Below, one piece after another: positions 7,729 through 16,624 of a stretch of DNA of 41,772 nucleotides. The notes below the pieces were generated by a model. That model saw nothing but the letters and a program-made list of their open reading frames with translations, was not told the DNA's origin and did not search any database. The DNA is from Shewanella marinintestina (GTDB taxonomy: Bacteria; Pseudomonadota; Gammaproteobacteria; Enterobacterales; Shewanellaceae). Where the stretch lies: assembly GCF_023283845.1 (NCBI RefSeq), contig NZ_JAKILC010000028.1:1-41772 (forward strand), given 5' to 3'. A program made the translations under genes and the position numbers. Position 1 is the first letter of the stretch. Each line of letters starts with the position of its first letter.

Positions 7729-7750
7729 GCTTAACTCGGTTGGGTTAAGC
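7729..7750 (+). other. Hairpin in the ilvE-ilvD spacer (first)
   Basis: GCTTAAC and GTTAAGC pair as a 7-bp stem, extendable by one U-G pair, around a short loop. It is the first of two hairpins in the 137-base ilvE-ilvD spacer. No T run follows. Confidence 0.55.
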
Positions 7751-7766
7751 AATAAAGAATCAGCAT

Positions 7767-7791
7767 AAATGCGTCAATGAATGACGCATTT
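7767..7791 (+). other. Hairpin just before the ilvD ribosome site
   Basis: AAATGCGTCA and TGACGCATTT form a perfect 10-bp stem with loop ATGAA, ending seven bases before the AAGGA ribosome site of ilvD (about 7799-7803). An in-frame ATG at 7777 lies in the loop and would be a poor start. A few T follow the stem, so partial termination is possible; protection of the downstream mRNA or an effect on ilvD translation are alternatives. Confidence 0.7.
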
Positions 7792-7809
7792 TATATCAAG
7801 GATAAAGCA

Positions 7810-9657
7810 ATGCCAAAACTACGTTCAGCAACCAGTACCGAAGGCCGTAATATGGCAGGAGCACGTGCATTATGGCGTGCAACAGGCGTTAAGGATAATG
7901 ATTTTGGTAAGCCGATTATTGCTATTTCAAACTCGTTTACTCAGTTTGTACCTGGGCATGTGCACCTTAAAGATATGGGCTCGTTAGTTGCTGGCGCGAT
8001 TGAAGAAGCCGGTGGTATCGCTAAAGAATTTAATACTATTGCTGTTGATGACGGCATTGCGATGGGCCACGGCGGCATGCTTTATAGCTTACCGTCACGC
8101 GAGCTGATAGCCGACAGCGTTGAATACATGGTCAACGCGCATTGCGCCGATGCCTTAGTGTGTATTTCTAATTGCGACAAGATCACTCCGGGCATGCTAA
8201 TGGCTTCGCTACGTCTTAACATTCCAGTGATTTTCGTCTCTGGTGGACCGATGGAAGCGGGTAAAACTAAGCTTTCAGATAAACTGATTAAACTCGATCT
8301 GGTTGATGCTATGGTCGCCGGTGCAGACGAGCGTGTATCAGATGAAGACAGCGAAAAGATTGAGCGCAGCGCGTGCCCTACGTGTGGTTCATGCTCGGGC
8401 ATGTTTACTGCTAACTCAATGAATTGCCTAACTGAAGCGCTAGGTTTATCGCTACCGGGTAATGGCTCAATGCTGGCGACTCACGCTGATCGTCGTGAGC
8501 TTTTCTTAGAGGCTGGGCGCCGCATTATGGATTTAGCGACGCGCTATTATCGCGATGATGACGAGTCAGCATTGCCACGCAATATTGCCAATTTTGATGC
8601 CTTTGAAAATGCGATGACACTCGATATCGCGATGGGTGGTTCAAGTAATACCGTATTGCACTTGTTGGCGGCGGCGCAAGAGGCTGAAGTAGATTTTACC
8701 ATGGCAGATATCGACCGACTTTCTCGTCTTGTACCACACCTTTGCAAAGTGGCACCAGCAACGCCAAAGTATCACATGGAAGATGTGCACCGCGCCGGTG
8801 GTGTGATGGGCATTTTAGGTGAGTTAGACCGAGCAGGCTTACTGCACAATACTGCCTATCACGTAGCGGGTAAAAACTTGGCGGAAGTATTGGCTAAATA
8901 CGACATTGCTCAGAGTGACGATGCTGCAGTACGTAAGTTTTTCTCGGCAGGCCCTGCAGGTATTCCAACCACTAAAGCCTTTAGCCAAGATTGTCGCTGG
9001 GACAGTGTTGATGATGACCGTCAGGAAGGTTGTATCCGCAGCCGTGAGTTTGCCTTTAGCCAAGAAGGTGGTTTAGCGGTATTAGCAGGTAATGTCGCCG
9101 TCGATGGTTGTATCGTTAAAACTGCAGGCGTTGAAGTCGAAAACCATACCTTTACTGGTAGTGCACGTGTGTATGAAAGCCAAGATGACGCAGTTGCTGC
9201 GATTTTAGGTGGTGAAGTGGTAGCTGGCGATGTGGTGGTGATCCGCTATGAAGGCCCTAAAGGTGGACCCGGTATGCAAGAGATGTTGTACCCAACCAGT
9301 TACTTAAAGTCTCGTGGTCTTGGCACTAAGTGTGCGTTGATTACAGATGGTCGCTTCTCGGGTGGTACGTCAGGTTTGTCTATTGGCCATGTTTCACCTG
9401 AGGCTGCAGCTGGTGGCACCATAGGTTTAGTGCAAACGGGCGATCGAATTGAAATTGATATTCCTGCACGCTCCATCAAATTGGCGATCAGTGATGTTGA
9501 ATTAGCCGCGCGTCGCACTGCGATGGAAGCGCTAGGCAAAGATGCTTGGAAGCCATTGGGGCGTGTAAGGCAGGTATCACTAGCGCTTAAAGCTTATGCG
9601 CTACTTGCGACCAGTGCCGATAAAGGCGCTGTGCGTGATACCAGTAAATTAGTGTAA
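7810..9657 (+). CDS. ilvD: Dihydroxy-acid dehydratase
   Basis: Iron-sulfur enzyme that dehydrates 2,3-dihydroxy acids to the 2-oxo acids in Ile and Val synthesis. The 615-residue protein matches E. coli IlvD (616). Cluster cysteines lie in CISNCDKITPGM and CPTCGSCSGMFTANSMN, and the late motif GRFSGGTSGLSIGHVSPEAA is present. An upstream in-frame ATG (7777) would add 11 residues, but it lies in a hairpin loop, and AAGGA is placed correctly for ATG 7810, where the family sequence MPKLRSATS begins. Confidence 0.97.
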   Translation: MPKLRSATSTEGRNMAGARALWRATGVKDNDFGKPIIAISNSFTQFVPGHVHLKDMGSLVAGAIEEAGGIAKEFNTIAVDDGIAMGHGGMLYSLPSRELIADSVEYMVNAHCADALVCISNCDKITPGMLMASLRLNIPVIFVSGGPMEAGKTKLSDKLIKLDLVDAMVAGADERVSDEDSEKIERSACPTCGSCSGMFTANSMNCLTEALGLSLPGNGSMLATHADRRELFLEAGRRIMDLATRYYRDDDESALPRNIANFDAFENAMTLDIAMGGSSNTVLHLLAAAQEAEVDFTMADIDRLSRLVPHLCKVAPATPKYHMEDVHRAGGVMGILGELDRAGLLHNTAYHVAGKNLAEVLAKYDIAQSDDAAVRKFFSAGPAGIPTTKAFSQDCRWDSVDDDRQEGCIRSREFAFSQEGGLAVLAGNVAVDGCIVKTAGVEVENHTFTGSARVYESQDDAVAAILGGEVVAGDVVVIRYEGPKGGPGMQEMLYPTSYLKSRGLGTKCALITDGRFSGGTSGLSIGHVSPEAAAGGTIGLVQTGDRIEIDIPARSIKLAISDVELAARRTAMEALGKDAWKPLGRVRQVSLALKAYALLATSADKGAVRDTSKLV

Positions 9658-9685
9658 TGGATTTAACGGGTTTAAGAGGTAGTTT

Positions 9686-11236
9686 ATGTTGGCTTTAGCA
9701 TCACAATCACAACTGGATTTAGCCCACTATTATTTACAGAAAATTTTGCTGTCGTCGGTTTACGATGTCGCTAAAGTGACGCCATTATCGAGCATGAACA
9801 AGCTGTCAGCGCGCTTAGGTTGTCAGGTATTTTTAAAGCGTGAAGATATGCAGCCAGTGCATTCTTTTAAGCTGCGTGGCGCTTATAACAAAATAGCTGA
9901 GCTGACGACAGATGAGTGTGCGTGCGGCGTTGTTTGCGCCTCAGCTGGCAATCATGCTCAGGGCGTAGCATTGTCTGCGTCAGCTCGTGGTATTAGCGCG
10001 GTGATTGTGATGCCAGAAACCACGCCGGATATTAAAGTCGATGCGGTTAGACGTTTGGGCGGTGAAGTGGTGTTGCACGGACAAGCATTTGATCAAGCGA
10101 ATGCCTATGCCCAAAGTTTGGCTGAAAATGAAGGCCGTGTGTATGTGGCGCCGTTTGACGATGAAGCCGTGATTGCCGGCCAAGGTACCGTTGCGCAAGA
10201 GATGTTGCAGCAGCAGCGGGATCTTGAAGTGGTATTTGTACCTGTTGGTGGCGGCGGGCTGATTGCCGGGGTTGCTGCTTATTATAAAGCCGTGATGCCA
10301 CAAGTTAAAATCATCGGCGTAGAGCCTGAAGACTCTGCTTGTTTAAAGGCGGCAATCGACGCTGATGAGCGGGTAGTGTTATCGCAAGTTGGATTATTTG
10401 CTGATGGCGTAGCGGTAAAGCAGATTGGCGCTGAGCCTTTTAGATTGGCGCGTGAATATGTTGATGACGTGATTACCGTAACGTCAGATGAAATCTGTGC
10501 TGCGGTCAAAGATATCTTTGAGGATACTCGTGCGATTGCTGAGCCGTCAGGTGCGCTGTCGCTGGCAGGCCTAAAAAAGTATATCGGCATTAACGGCAAA
10601 GGTGAAAAGCTTGGCGCGATTCTCAGTGGTGCCAATGTAAATTTTCATAGCTTGCGTTATGTGTCTGAACGCTGCGAATTAGGTGAGCAAAAAGAAGCTA
10701 TTCTAGCGGTAAAAGTGCCGGAGCGTCCGGGGATCTTTTTACGCTTTTGTGAGCTGTTAGAAAAGCGCGCAATGACAGAGTTTAACTATCGTTTCAGTAG
10801 TCGTGATAAGGCGGTAGTGTTTGCGGGCATTCGTTTATCTAATGGACAGGTCGAGCTTGAGGAGATTATTGCAAACCTAGAGTCGGAAGGATTTGGGGTG
10901 CAAGATCTATCTCAGGATGAATCTGCAAAGCTGCATGTGCGTTATATGGTGGGTGGTCAGCCGCCAGAACCGATAGAGGAGCGTTTGTTTAGCTTTGAGT
11001 TTCCTGAGCATCCGGGGGCGCTGTTTAAGTTTTTAACCACCTTACAAAGCAAGTGGAATATCAGTTTATTCCATTACCGTAATCATGGCGCTGCTTATGG
11101 CCGGGTTCTCGCAGGTTTTGAGGTTCCTGAGTGTGATAGTTTACGGTTCCAGCAGTTTTTAACTGATTTAGGTTTTGTTTATCAAGAAGAAACTCAGAGT
11201 CCGGCGTATCAATTGTTTTTAGGTCATCGTGACTAA
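9686..11236 (+). CDS. ilvA: Threonine deaminase (biosynthetic)
   Basis: PLP enzyme that converts threonine to 2-oxobutyrate, the committed step to isoleucine. The 516 residues match E. coli IlvA (514). The PLP lysine is Lys62 in VHSFKLRGAYN; GNHAQGVA and VPVGGGGLIAG bind cofactor. The C-terminal third contains two ACT-like regulatory repeats (from about 330 and 425, the second with RYMVGGQPPEPIEERLFSFEFPE), the site of isoleucine inhibition and valine activation in this family. It is last in the operon, 28 bases after ilvD. Confidence 0.97.
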   Translation: MLALASQSQLDLAHYYLQKILLSSVYDVAKVTPLSSMNKLSARLGCQVFLKREDMQPVHSFKLRGAYNKIAELTTDECACGVVCASAGNHAQGVALSASARGISAVIVMPETTPDIKVDAVRRLGGEVVLHGQAFDQANAYAQSLAENEGRVYVAPFDDEAVIAGQGTVAQEMLQQQRDLEVVFVPVGGGGLIAGVAAYYKAVMPQVKIIGVEPEDSACLKAAIDADERVVLSQVGLFADGVAVKQIGAEPFRLAREYVDDVITVTSDEICAAVKDIFEDTRAIAEPSGALSLAGLKKYIGINGKGEKLGAILSGANVNFHSLRYVSERCELGEQKEAILAVKVPERPGIFLRFCELLEKRAMTEFNYRFSSRDKAVVFAGIRLSNGQVELEEIIANLESEGFGVQDLSQDESAKLHVRYMVGGQPPEPIEERLFSFEFPEHPGALFKFLTTLQSKWNISLFHYRNHGAAYGRVLAGFEVPECDSLRFQQFLTDLGFVYQEETQSPAYQLFLGHRD

Positions 11237-11255
11237 TATTGTTCGGAAATTCGAT

Positions 11256-11296
11256 AAAAGGCAGCTTAAATCTTGATAGGGCTGCCTTTTTGTTTT
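11256..11296 (+). terminator. Terminator of the ilvGMEDA operon
   Basis: AAAAGGCAGC and GCTGCCTTTTT form a stem with a roughly 14-base loop, followed by T-rich sequence. It begins about 20 bases after the ilvA stop. The following 239 bases to the next gene are AT-rich with no recognised element. Confidence 0.87.
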
Positions 11297-11535
11297 GTGG
11301 AATTTAGAGCAATATTTATCATCTAGGCGGTTGATAGTATTAGAGCTTCTTCTGTAGTATTGTCATTACATTGCTTTTTTAGTGAACAGTTTTACACCAA
11401 TAAAGATATAACAATAATAATATTCCACTAAAGACTGACTAACACGTAGGGGCTTTTCGATATTTATCGTTCTAGCAGCATGGCAGCAGTCAAATCCTAA
11501 CCTTATAAAAGCGCCTAGTTTTAGAGGAAAAAAAC

Positions 11536-12672
11536 ATGTTACCTGCACCTTTTATTGAATCATTTTCACCGCCACGCCGTATTTTAATGGGGCCAGGCCC
11601 ATCAGATGTTTATCCTGAAGTATTAGCTGCGCAGGCTAAACCAACTATTGGTCATTTAGACCCTTTATTTGTCGCTATGATGGATGAGCTTAAAGCGCTG
11701 ATTCAATATGCTTTTCAAACGACCAACGAGATGACGTTAGCGGTTTCAGCGCCAGGTAGTGCAGGCATGGAAACCTGTTTTGTGAATCTGGTCGAGCCAG
11801 GTGAAAAAGTGATTGTTTGCCGTAACGGCGTGTTTGGTGAGCGCATGCGCCAAAACGTAGAGCGAGTTGGTGGTATTGCGGTCGTGGTTGATAACGAATG
11901 GGGCGAAGCGGTTGACGCTGATCTGGTGGCAAGCGCATTGGCTGCAAACCCTGATGCTAAATTCTTAGCGTTTGTGCATGCAGAAACATCAACTGGCGCC
12001 TTGTCTGATGCGCAGGCTTTATGTGCCTTAGCAAAACAGCATGGTTGTTTGTCGATTGTTGATGCGGTGACTTCATTAGGTGGCGTAGAGTTAAGAGTCG
12101 ATGAGTGGGGTATTGATGCCATTTATTCTGGCAGTCAGAAGTGCCTATCTTGCGTGCCGGGGTTATCGCCTGTGTCATTCTCACCAGCTGCAGTTGAGAA
12201 GCTAAAAGCACGTAAAACGCCAGTGCAGAGCTGGTTTTTAGATCAAACCTTAGTGATGGGGTACTGGGATGCATCGAGCGATGGCAAGCGCAGTTATCAC
12301 CATACTGCTCCGGTTAATGCGCTTTATGCCTTACATGAATCACTACGTTTATTAGCGGCAGAAGGGTTAGAGCTTGCTTGGCAGCGTCATGCGGATATGC
12401 ATCAAGTATTGCGTCACGGACTACAGCGTTTAGGGCTTAAATTTGTAGTCACTGAAGCGCAGCGTTTACCGCAGTTAAATGCAGTCTATATTCCTGAGGG
12501 GATTGATGACGCCAAGATTAGAAAGCAACTATTAGAAAACTACAATCTTGAGATCGGTGCAGGCCTTGGTGCACTAGCGGGTAAAGCGTGGCGTATCGGT
12601 TTGATGGGTTATGGTGCTCGTCGTGAAAACGTTGCCTTATGTTTAAAGGCATTGGAAGAAGTGCTGGCTTAG
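11536..12672 (+). CDS. Class V aminotransferase (alanine/serine-glyoxylate type)
   Basis: A 378-residue fold-type I PLP enzyme of the serine/alanine-glyoxylate aminotransferase family. Landmarks are LMGPGPSDVYPEVL at the N-terminus, HAETSTG, SIVDAVTSLGG with the PLP-contacting Asp, and the Schiff-base Lys202 in SGSQKCLSCVPGL. The C-terminal WRIGLMGYGARRENV is also typical. The sequence cannot distinguish alanine-glyoxylate, serine-glyoxylate, or ureidoglycine-type substrates. A GAGG ribosome site precedes ATG 11536. It is a single gene, bounded by the ilv terminator and its own bidirectional terminator, and is not part of the ilv operon. Confidence 0.9.
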   Translation: MLPAPFIESFSPPRRILMGPGPSDVYPEVLAAQAKPTIGHLDPLFVAMMDELKALIQYAFQTTNEMTLAVSAPGSAGMETCFVNLVEPGEKVIVCRNGVFGERMRQNVERVGGIAVVVDNEWGEAVDADLVASALAANPDAKFLAFVHAETSTGALSDAQALCALAKQHGCLSIVDAVTSLGGVELRVDEWGIDAIYSGSQKCLSCVPGLSPVSFSPAAVEKLKARKTPVQSWFLDQTLVMGYWDASSDGKRSYHHTAPVNALYALHESLRLLAAEGLELAWQRHADMHQVLRHGLQRLGLKFVVTEAQRLPQLNAVYIPEGIDDAKIRKQLLENYNLEIGAGLGALAGKAWRIGLMGYGARRENVALCLKALEEVLA

Positions 12673-12717
12673 CTAATTCGGTATTAGCAGCTAAGTATTA
12701 GTTGTTCATTGAAAAAC

Positions 12718-12747
12718 AAAAAGTCCGCTCAGTTGAGCGGACTTTTT
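12718..12747. terminator. Bidirectional terminator
   Basis: A near-perfect palindrome, AAAAAGTCCGCTCA / TGAGCGGACTTTTT around a two-base centre, lies between two convergent genes. A and T runs flank both sides, so it can end the aminotransferase transcript (+) and the receptor transcript (-). Confidence 0.93.
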
Positions 12748-12764
12748 AGTTAAAAAGCTAAAGC

Positions 12765-14753
12765 TTAGAAAGTGTAATCCACTTTTACCCACGCAGTGCG
12801 GCCGGGTTCATTAACTTGAAATGTTGGTTCGCTTCCTGGAATGTCGTTACCTGCACCTGAGCGACTAATGTGCTCGGCATAGGTAATATCAAATAGATTT
12901 TCTATGCCAAAGCTAACCAATAGTGCATCGTTGTGCTTCCAACTTGCGTTGAACGAAAGCGTACCAAAGCCGCTACTTTCTGCTAAGTCTTGGCCTGAGA
13001 TATTCCCCTCACCAATAGCGACGCGATCTTGCGCTGCGACTAAGCGCCATAACAGACCCGCTGCCCATTGATTGTATTGATAGTCTAAGGTGATGCGTCC
13101 CTCAAGCGGCGGGATCTGCCCTAATGGCGTGCCAGCTGTGTCGTTGTCGCCATGGCTATAGCTAACGCTTGTTTGCGTTGAAAAATGCTCGGTTAGCGGA
13201 ATTGTTGCAGCGACTTCACCGCCAAAAACTGTCGCATCAATGTTGTAAGCACTGGTTTTATCTGTATTGGCATCAATTAAGATATAGTCACGGATCTCAC
13301 CGTAAAACAGTGAAGTAGAGATAGCGATATCTGCTTCGTAGATCCAACCGATATCAAGCTGAGTGGTTTTCTCTGGCGCTAAGTCGAAAGCTTTTTGGCT
13401 TGGGTTATTCACATCGGCTTTCATGATCTCCCAGTAATCAGGAATGCGCTGCGCGTGGCCAACACCTGCGTAGTACTGGCTGTTACCTGACGTTAACTCA
13501 TAGCGACCGTAACCACTGAACAAGTCATCGCTGCGTTCACCTTGTTGACCAACCATAAGCTCGGTTTTCCAGTGGTCATAACGCGCGCCTGCAAGCAATT
13601 GCCCATGGGGTAACTCATAGGTGGATTCAACAAATAAGCCACTGGTTTGATAGCGCATATTGTCTTTGAACGGTTTATTGAGCAGGTCATCGAGTCCATT
13701 ATCAACAGCAGGATTAATGCTGCGACCCTCATGGGTACTGTCCATATGGTCAACGCCAGCAGTTAATGTCCAGTCGTTGGCTAAAGTAAAGTCGAGCCAT
13801 AAATGCCCACCCGAGGTGGTGCGTCTAACGTTAGTCCCCGAGTTGACTCCTTGGTCAAATTGGTCCATAACGTGGTCATTTTCATTGGTGTAAGCTTGCA
13901 GCTCAATGCTGTTTAGCCACTGACTATCAAATTCGTGTTGCAGTAAAAAGGTTAGGTTTTCATTGCTAATTTCGCGGGCTTTATTGGCACGGTCGGCATA
14001 CTCTGCTTCGCCAGATGAACTGCCATAGGCAAGCTCTAAAACGGTTTGTTCAGTTGGAGTCCAACCAAGTGCAAAGTTGTAGTTAGAACGGTCGTAACTC
14101 GATTGCACTTTATTGCCATCACCATCTTTATAATGATCACTTGATGACTGGTTAACATCCATATCGAAGTAATGTTTTTCGTCACCCGCTTTCAGCTCGA
14201 CCAAGTAATCGGTACGACCAAAGCTACCAGCGGTCATACTCGCGCGGCCATCAAGCCCCGGTTCATCAAAGCTGTGACGGTCCTTTTCAAATAACACCGT
14301 CCCTGCGCTACCTACCGGACCGTACTTAACGGTTTGTGGCCCTTTAATTACGGTAATATTGTCGTAGGCTTCAGGGTAAATATAGGCTGTTGGTGGATCC
14401 ATACGTCCGCCGCAAGTGCCTGCGACATGCTGACCATCATCAACAATACTCAAACGAGAGCCACCTAAACCGCGCAGGCTAGGATCACCGCCTGCGCCCC
14501 CCTTTCGGCCGATACTAAAACCTGGAATGGTCTTTAAAAATCCTGCGCCGTCATATGCAGGTAAAGGTAAGCGTGGTTTTTTAGGGTCGGTATAGGTTTT
14601 GGTTGGGTCTTTCATCAATTCGCCAGTGACCACGATGCGCTCTACAGGTTGCGATTCGTCAGCTTTTGTCACAGTTTCATTGGCTAAACAGGGTAGAGAG
14701 ATTAATCCCAAGGTGACGAAAGGAATCGTCAAAATACTTTTCTTGTTCATCAT
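12765..14753 (-). CDS. TonB-dependent copper receptor (OprC/NosA type)
   Basis: A 662-residue outer-membrane beta-barrel receptor. A signal peptide covers about residues 1-24 (lysines, hydrophobic stretch, CLANE). A TonB-box-like ERIVVTGE follows at about 38-46, then the plug domain with GDPSLRGLGGSRLSIVDDGQ, and a barrel ending in Phe (AWVKVDYTF). The plug string HVAGTCGGRMDPPTAYI is characteristic of the copper-receptor subfamily. In that family it takes up copper, including for nitrous oxide reductase assembly. Two adjacent Met codons make the start ambiguous by one residue, and the ribosome site is weak. No other metal genes are adjacent. Confidence 0.9.
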   Translation of the reverse strand: MMNKKSILTIPFVTLGLISLPCLANETVTKADESQPVERIVVTGELMKDPTKTYTDPKKPRLPLPAYDGAGFLKTIPGFSIGRKGGAGGDPSLRGLGGSRLSIVDDGQHVAGTCGGRMDPPTAYIYPEAYDNITVIKGPQTVKYGPVGSAGTVLFEKDRHSFDEPGLDGRASMTAGSFGRTDYLVELKAGDEKHYFDMDVNQSSSDHYKDGDGNKVQSSYDRSNYNFALGWTPTEQTVLELAYGSSSGEAEYADRANKAREISNENLTFLLQHEFDSQWLNSIELQAYTNENDHVMDQFDQGVNSGTNVRRTTSGGHLWLDFTLANDWTLTAGVDHMDSTHEGRSINPAVDNGLDDLLNKPFKDNMRYQTSGLFVESTYELPHGQLLAGARYDHWKTELMVGQQGERSDDLFSGYGRYELTSGNSQYYAGVGHAQRIPDYWEIMKADVNNPSQKAFDLAPEKTTQLDIGWIYEADIAISTSLFYGEIRDYILIDANTDKTSAYNIDATVFGGEVAATIPLTEHFSTQTSVSYSHGDNDTAGTPLGQIPPLEGRITLDYQYNQWAAGLLWRLVAAQDRVAIGEGNISGQDLAESSGFGTLSFNASWKHNDALLVSFGIENLFDITYAEHISRSGAGNDIPGSEPTFQVNEPGRTAWVKVDYTF

Positions 14754-14839
14754 GGTGTCACTGTCGTTATTTATTTTTCGCCTGTTTTACAGGGCTTTAT
14801 AAATACAGCAAACCAATTTGTCCCAAGGTGCGACAAAGG

Positions 14840-14857
14840 GTCACAGGTAGGTGTGAC
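14840..14857. promoter_or_regulatory. Inverted repeat upstream of the copper receptor
   Basis: GTCAC and GTGAC are separated by eight bases, about 90 bases upstream of the receptor start. A second pair, TGTC and GACA with nine bases between, lies at 14819-14835, nearer the gene. They may be operator sites for a regulator of the receptor, but the regulator is not known and the arms are short. Confidence 0.35.
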
Positions 14858-14885
14858 AGGCTTCACTTTCTTGGGGGGCGCACAT

Positions 14886-14911
14886 AGAAAAAGGGCGATA
14901 ATATCGCCCTT
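14886..14911 (-). terminator. Terminator of the NSS transporter gene
   Basis: AAGGGCGATA and TATCGCCCTT form a 10-bp palindrome. On the minus strand it is followed by a run of T (plus-strand A at 14888-14892). It lies 35 bases beyond the transporter stop and insulates it from the copper receptor gene, which reads in the same direction. Confidence 0.88.
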
Positions 14912-14945
14912 ACAAAGTTTGCTCAAAATGCGGCTATTTAGCTAT

Positions 14946-16301
14946 TTAGCTAATTAGCTGCACAATAATCATGATGATTAAAAGTGGGCAAATGTACTTC
15001 ACATACCAAGGCCATACTTTCCAGAAAAGACTATTAGCTTGCACACCTTCTTGCTGACCAATCGCTGTGATTAACTGATTTCTGTTCCATACCCAACCTA
15101 AGTAGATGGCAATACCTAGAGCGATTAGTGGCTGTGCACGCTCTGTGGTTAGGGTGATCATAAAGCTGAATAGGCTGTCGAAATTAAACACAACTATCAT
15201 AGATAGCGCGGCAATTAAGCTGCCTACAAGCAACGTTGCTTTGTCGCGGCTTAAGGTCGTTTTCTCAACTAAGTAGCTGGTGGGCACTTCAACAATTGAG
15301 ATAGCTGAAGTTAAACCGGCAATGGTCATTAAGATAAAGAACACAATCGCTAATAGGTATTGGCTCACACCGCCAATAGTATCGAATAGTGCAGGCAGTA
15401 CAGTAAACACTAAGGTGTCAGAGTTCAGTAAGCTGCCATCTTCTGCAAAAATTTGTACGCCGTTATGCTGCGCCACGTACATAGCAGGGATCACCATTAA
15501 TGCCGCTAAAAATGCCACTGAGGTGTCGGTTAGGGTGACGTAGGCGGTTAGCTTAGCTAGGTCTTCTTTTTGGCTTAAGTAAGCGCCATAAACCATCATT
15601 GCCGCAGTACCAATGGTTAATGAGAAAAAGGTCTGTCCTAGCGCGCCAATCAATACATCTGCATCAAATACCCGCGAAAAGTCAGGTACTAGTAATACTT
15701 CTAAACCTTGCATGGCGCCAGGCTGAGTCAAGATATACACCACGCCAGCGACTAAGATCAGTAATAACATAGGCATTAAACGCTTAGACCAACGCTCGAT
15801 ACCTTTTTGTACACCTTGGCGGATCACTAAAATCACCATAGCGATAAAGATTAGGGTAAACACTAGATTGCGCGACAAGCTAAAATCCATTAACCAATTA
15901 GCCGCTTGAGTTTGGCCGCTTATCTCTGCAATAGGCGCAATGGCAAAACTAACAAACCAGCCTGATAAAATACTGTAGAAAGTACAGATTAGTGTAGCGG
16001 TCACAATTGAGATAAAGCCAATTGCTTTACCTATTCTTTTGGTGAGCGGAGTGTTGGCGATTTTAGCCATAGCATCTGCTGGATTGGTTTGGCCGTGGCG
16101 ACCAATCATGAGTTCGGCCATTAACATTGGATAGCCTAGCACTAAGATCAGAAACAGATAAACCAGCAAGAAAGCGCCGCCGCCATGAGTGGCAGCTTGA
16201 GTTGGGAAACCCCAAATATTACCTACGCCCACCGCAGAACCTGCCGCGGCCATAATAAAGCCTATCTTTGAGCTAAAGTGCCCTTGTTTTACTGTACTCA
16301 T
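14946..16301 (-). CDS. Sodium:neurotransmitter symporter (NSS/SNF) family transporter
   Basis: A 451-residue inner-membrane protein with about 11-12 membrane segments. The NSS signature in segment 1 is present (GFIMAAAGSAVGVGNIWGFP). Bacterial members import amino acids with sodium; the substrate here is not identifiable. The frame continues upstream to a TTG at 16331, but that codon lies at the predicted transcription start and lacks a ribosome site, whereas ATG 16301 has AGAGAG about eight bases upstream. An Lrp/AsnC-type regulator is encoded upstream on the same strand, suggesting amino-acid-responsive control. Confidence 0.93.
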   Translation of the reverse strand: MSTVKQGHFSSKIGFIMAAAGSAVGVGNIWGFPTQAATHGGGAFLLVYLFLILVLGYPMLMAELMIGRHGQTNPADAMAKIANTPLTKRIGKAIGFISIVTATLICTFYSILSGWFVSFAIAPIAEISGQTQAANWLMDFSLSRNLVFTLIFIAMVILVIRQGVQKGIERWSKRLMPMLLLILVAGVVYILTQPGAMQGLEVLLVPDFSRVFDADVLIGALGQTFFSLTIGTAAMMVYGAYLSQKEDLAKLTAYVTLTDTSVAFLAALMVIPAMYVAQHNGVQIFAEDGSLLNSDTLVFTVLPALFDTIGGVSQYLLAIVFFILMTIAGLTSAISIVEVPTSYLVEKTTLSRDKATLLVGSLIAALSMIVVFNFDSLFSFMITLTTERAQPLIALGIAIYLGWVWNRNQLITAIGQQEGVQANSLFWKVWPWYVKYICPLLIIMIIVQLIS

Positions 16302-16343
16302 TGGAGCTCTCTTTCTGACTATCTTGATCAACTAAGAGCGCGC

Positions 16344-16371
16344 ATATTAGTGGTTTAAAAATACGAGTCAA
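16344..16371 (-). promoter_or_regulatory. Promoter of the NSS transporter
   Basis: Reading the minus strand, TTGACT (16371-16366) and TAATAT (16349-16344) are separated by 16 bases. Transcription would begin near 16337, giving a leader of about 36 bases before ATG 16301. Just upstream, AAAAAGAAG (16376-16384) and CTTCTTTTT (16416-16424) form an inverted repeat that might bind a regulator. Confidence 0.6.
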
Positions 16372-16551
16372 CGCCAAAAAGAAGCGTTATAAATCGCTTT
16401 CGCAATGTTTATCGTCTTCTTTTTGCCTATTTTTGAATTTATTTGTCGACATACTGATTTGCGTTGCTTTATTATTGCGATGATCGGTTTGTATTAACGC
16501 TTATGCGCAATAAAATCATTTAACGAATAAACTGAAAAATGAGAGCGAATG

Positions 16552-16583
16552 CACAGATTATAGTCTCTTGGCTACAATCTGTG
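16552..16583 (-). terminator. Hairpin after the Lrp-type gene
   Basis: CACAGATTATAG and CTACAATCTGTG form a 12-bp stem with loop TCTCTTGG; on the minus strand the single non-Watson-Crick position is a G-U pair. It begins 41 bases after the regulator stop. Only a broken T run follows, so it is a candidate terminator or 3' stabiliser. It lies in the 323-base gap between the regulator and the transporter; apart from this, the transporter promoter and its inverted repeat, nothing was recognised there. Confidence 0.4.
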
Positions 16584-16624
16584 GTGGATTCAGCTGCCTA
16601 AAAGCAGGTGAGTAAAACAGAAGT

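Noticed and set aside
7777..7809. Eleven-residue upstream extension of ilvD
   Set aside because: The upstream ATG lies in a hairpin loop without a ribosome site; AAGGA fits ATG 7810.
11715..12122. 135-residue minus-strand frame inside the aminotransferase gene
   Set aside because: Shadow of a well-supported coding frame.
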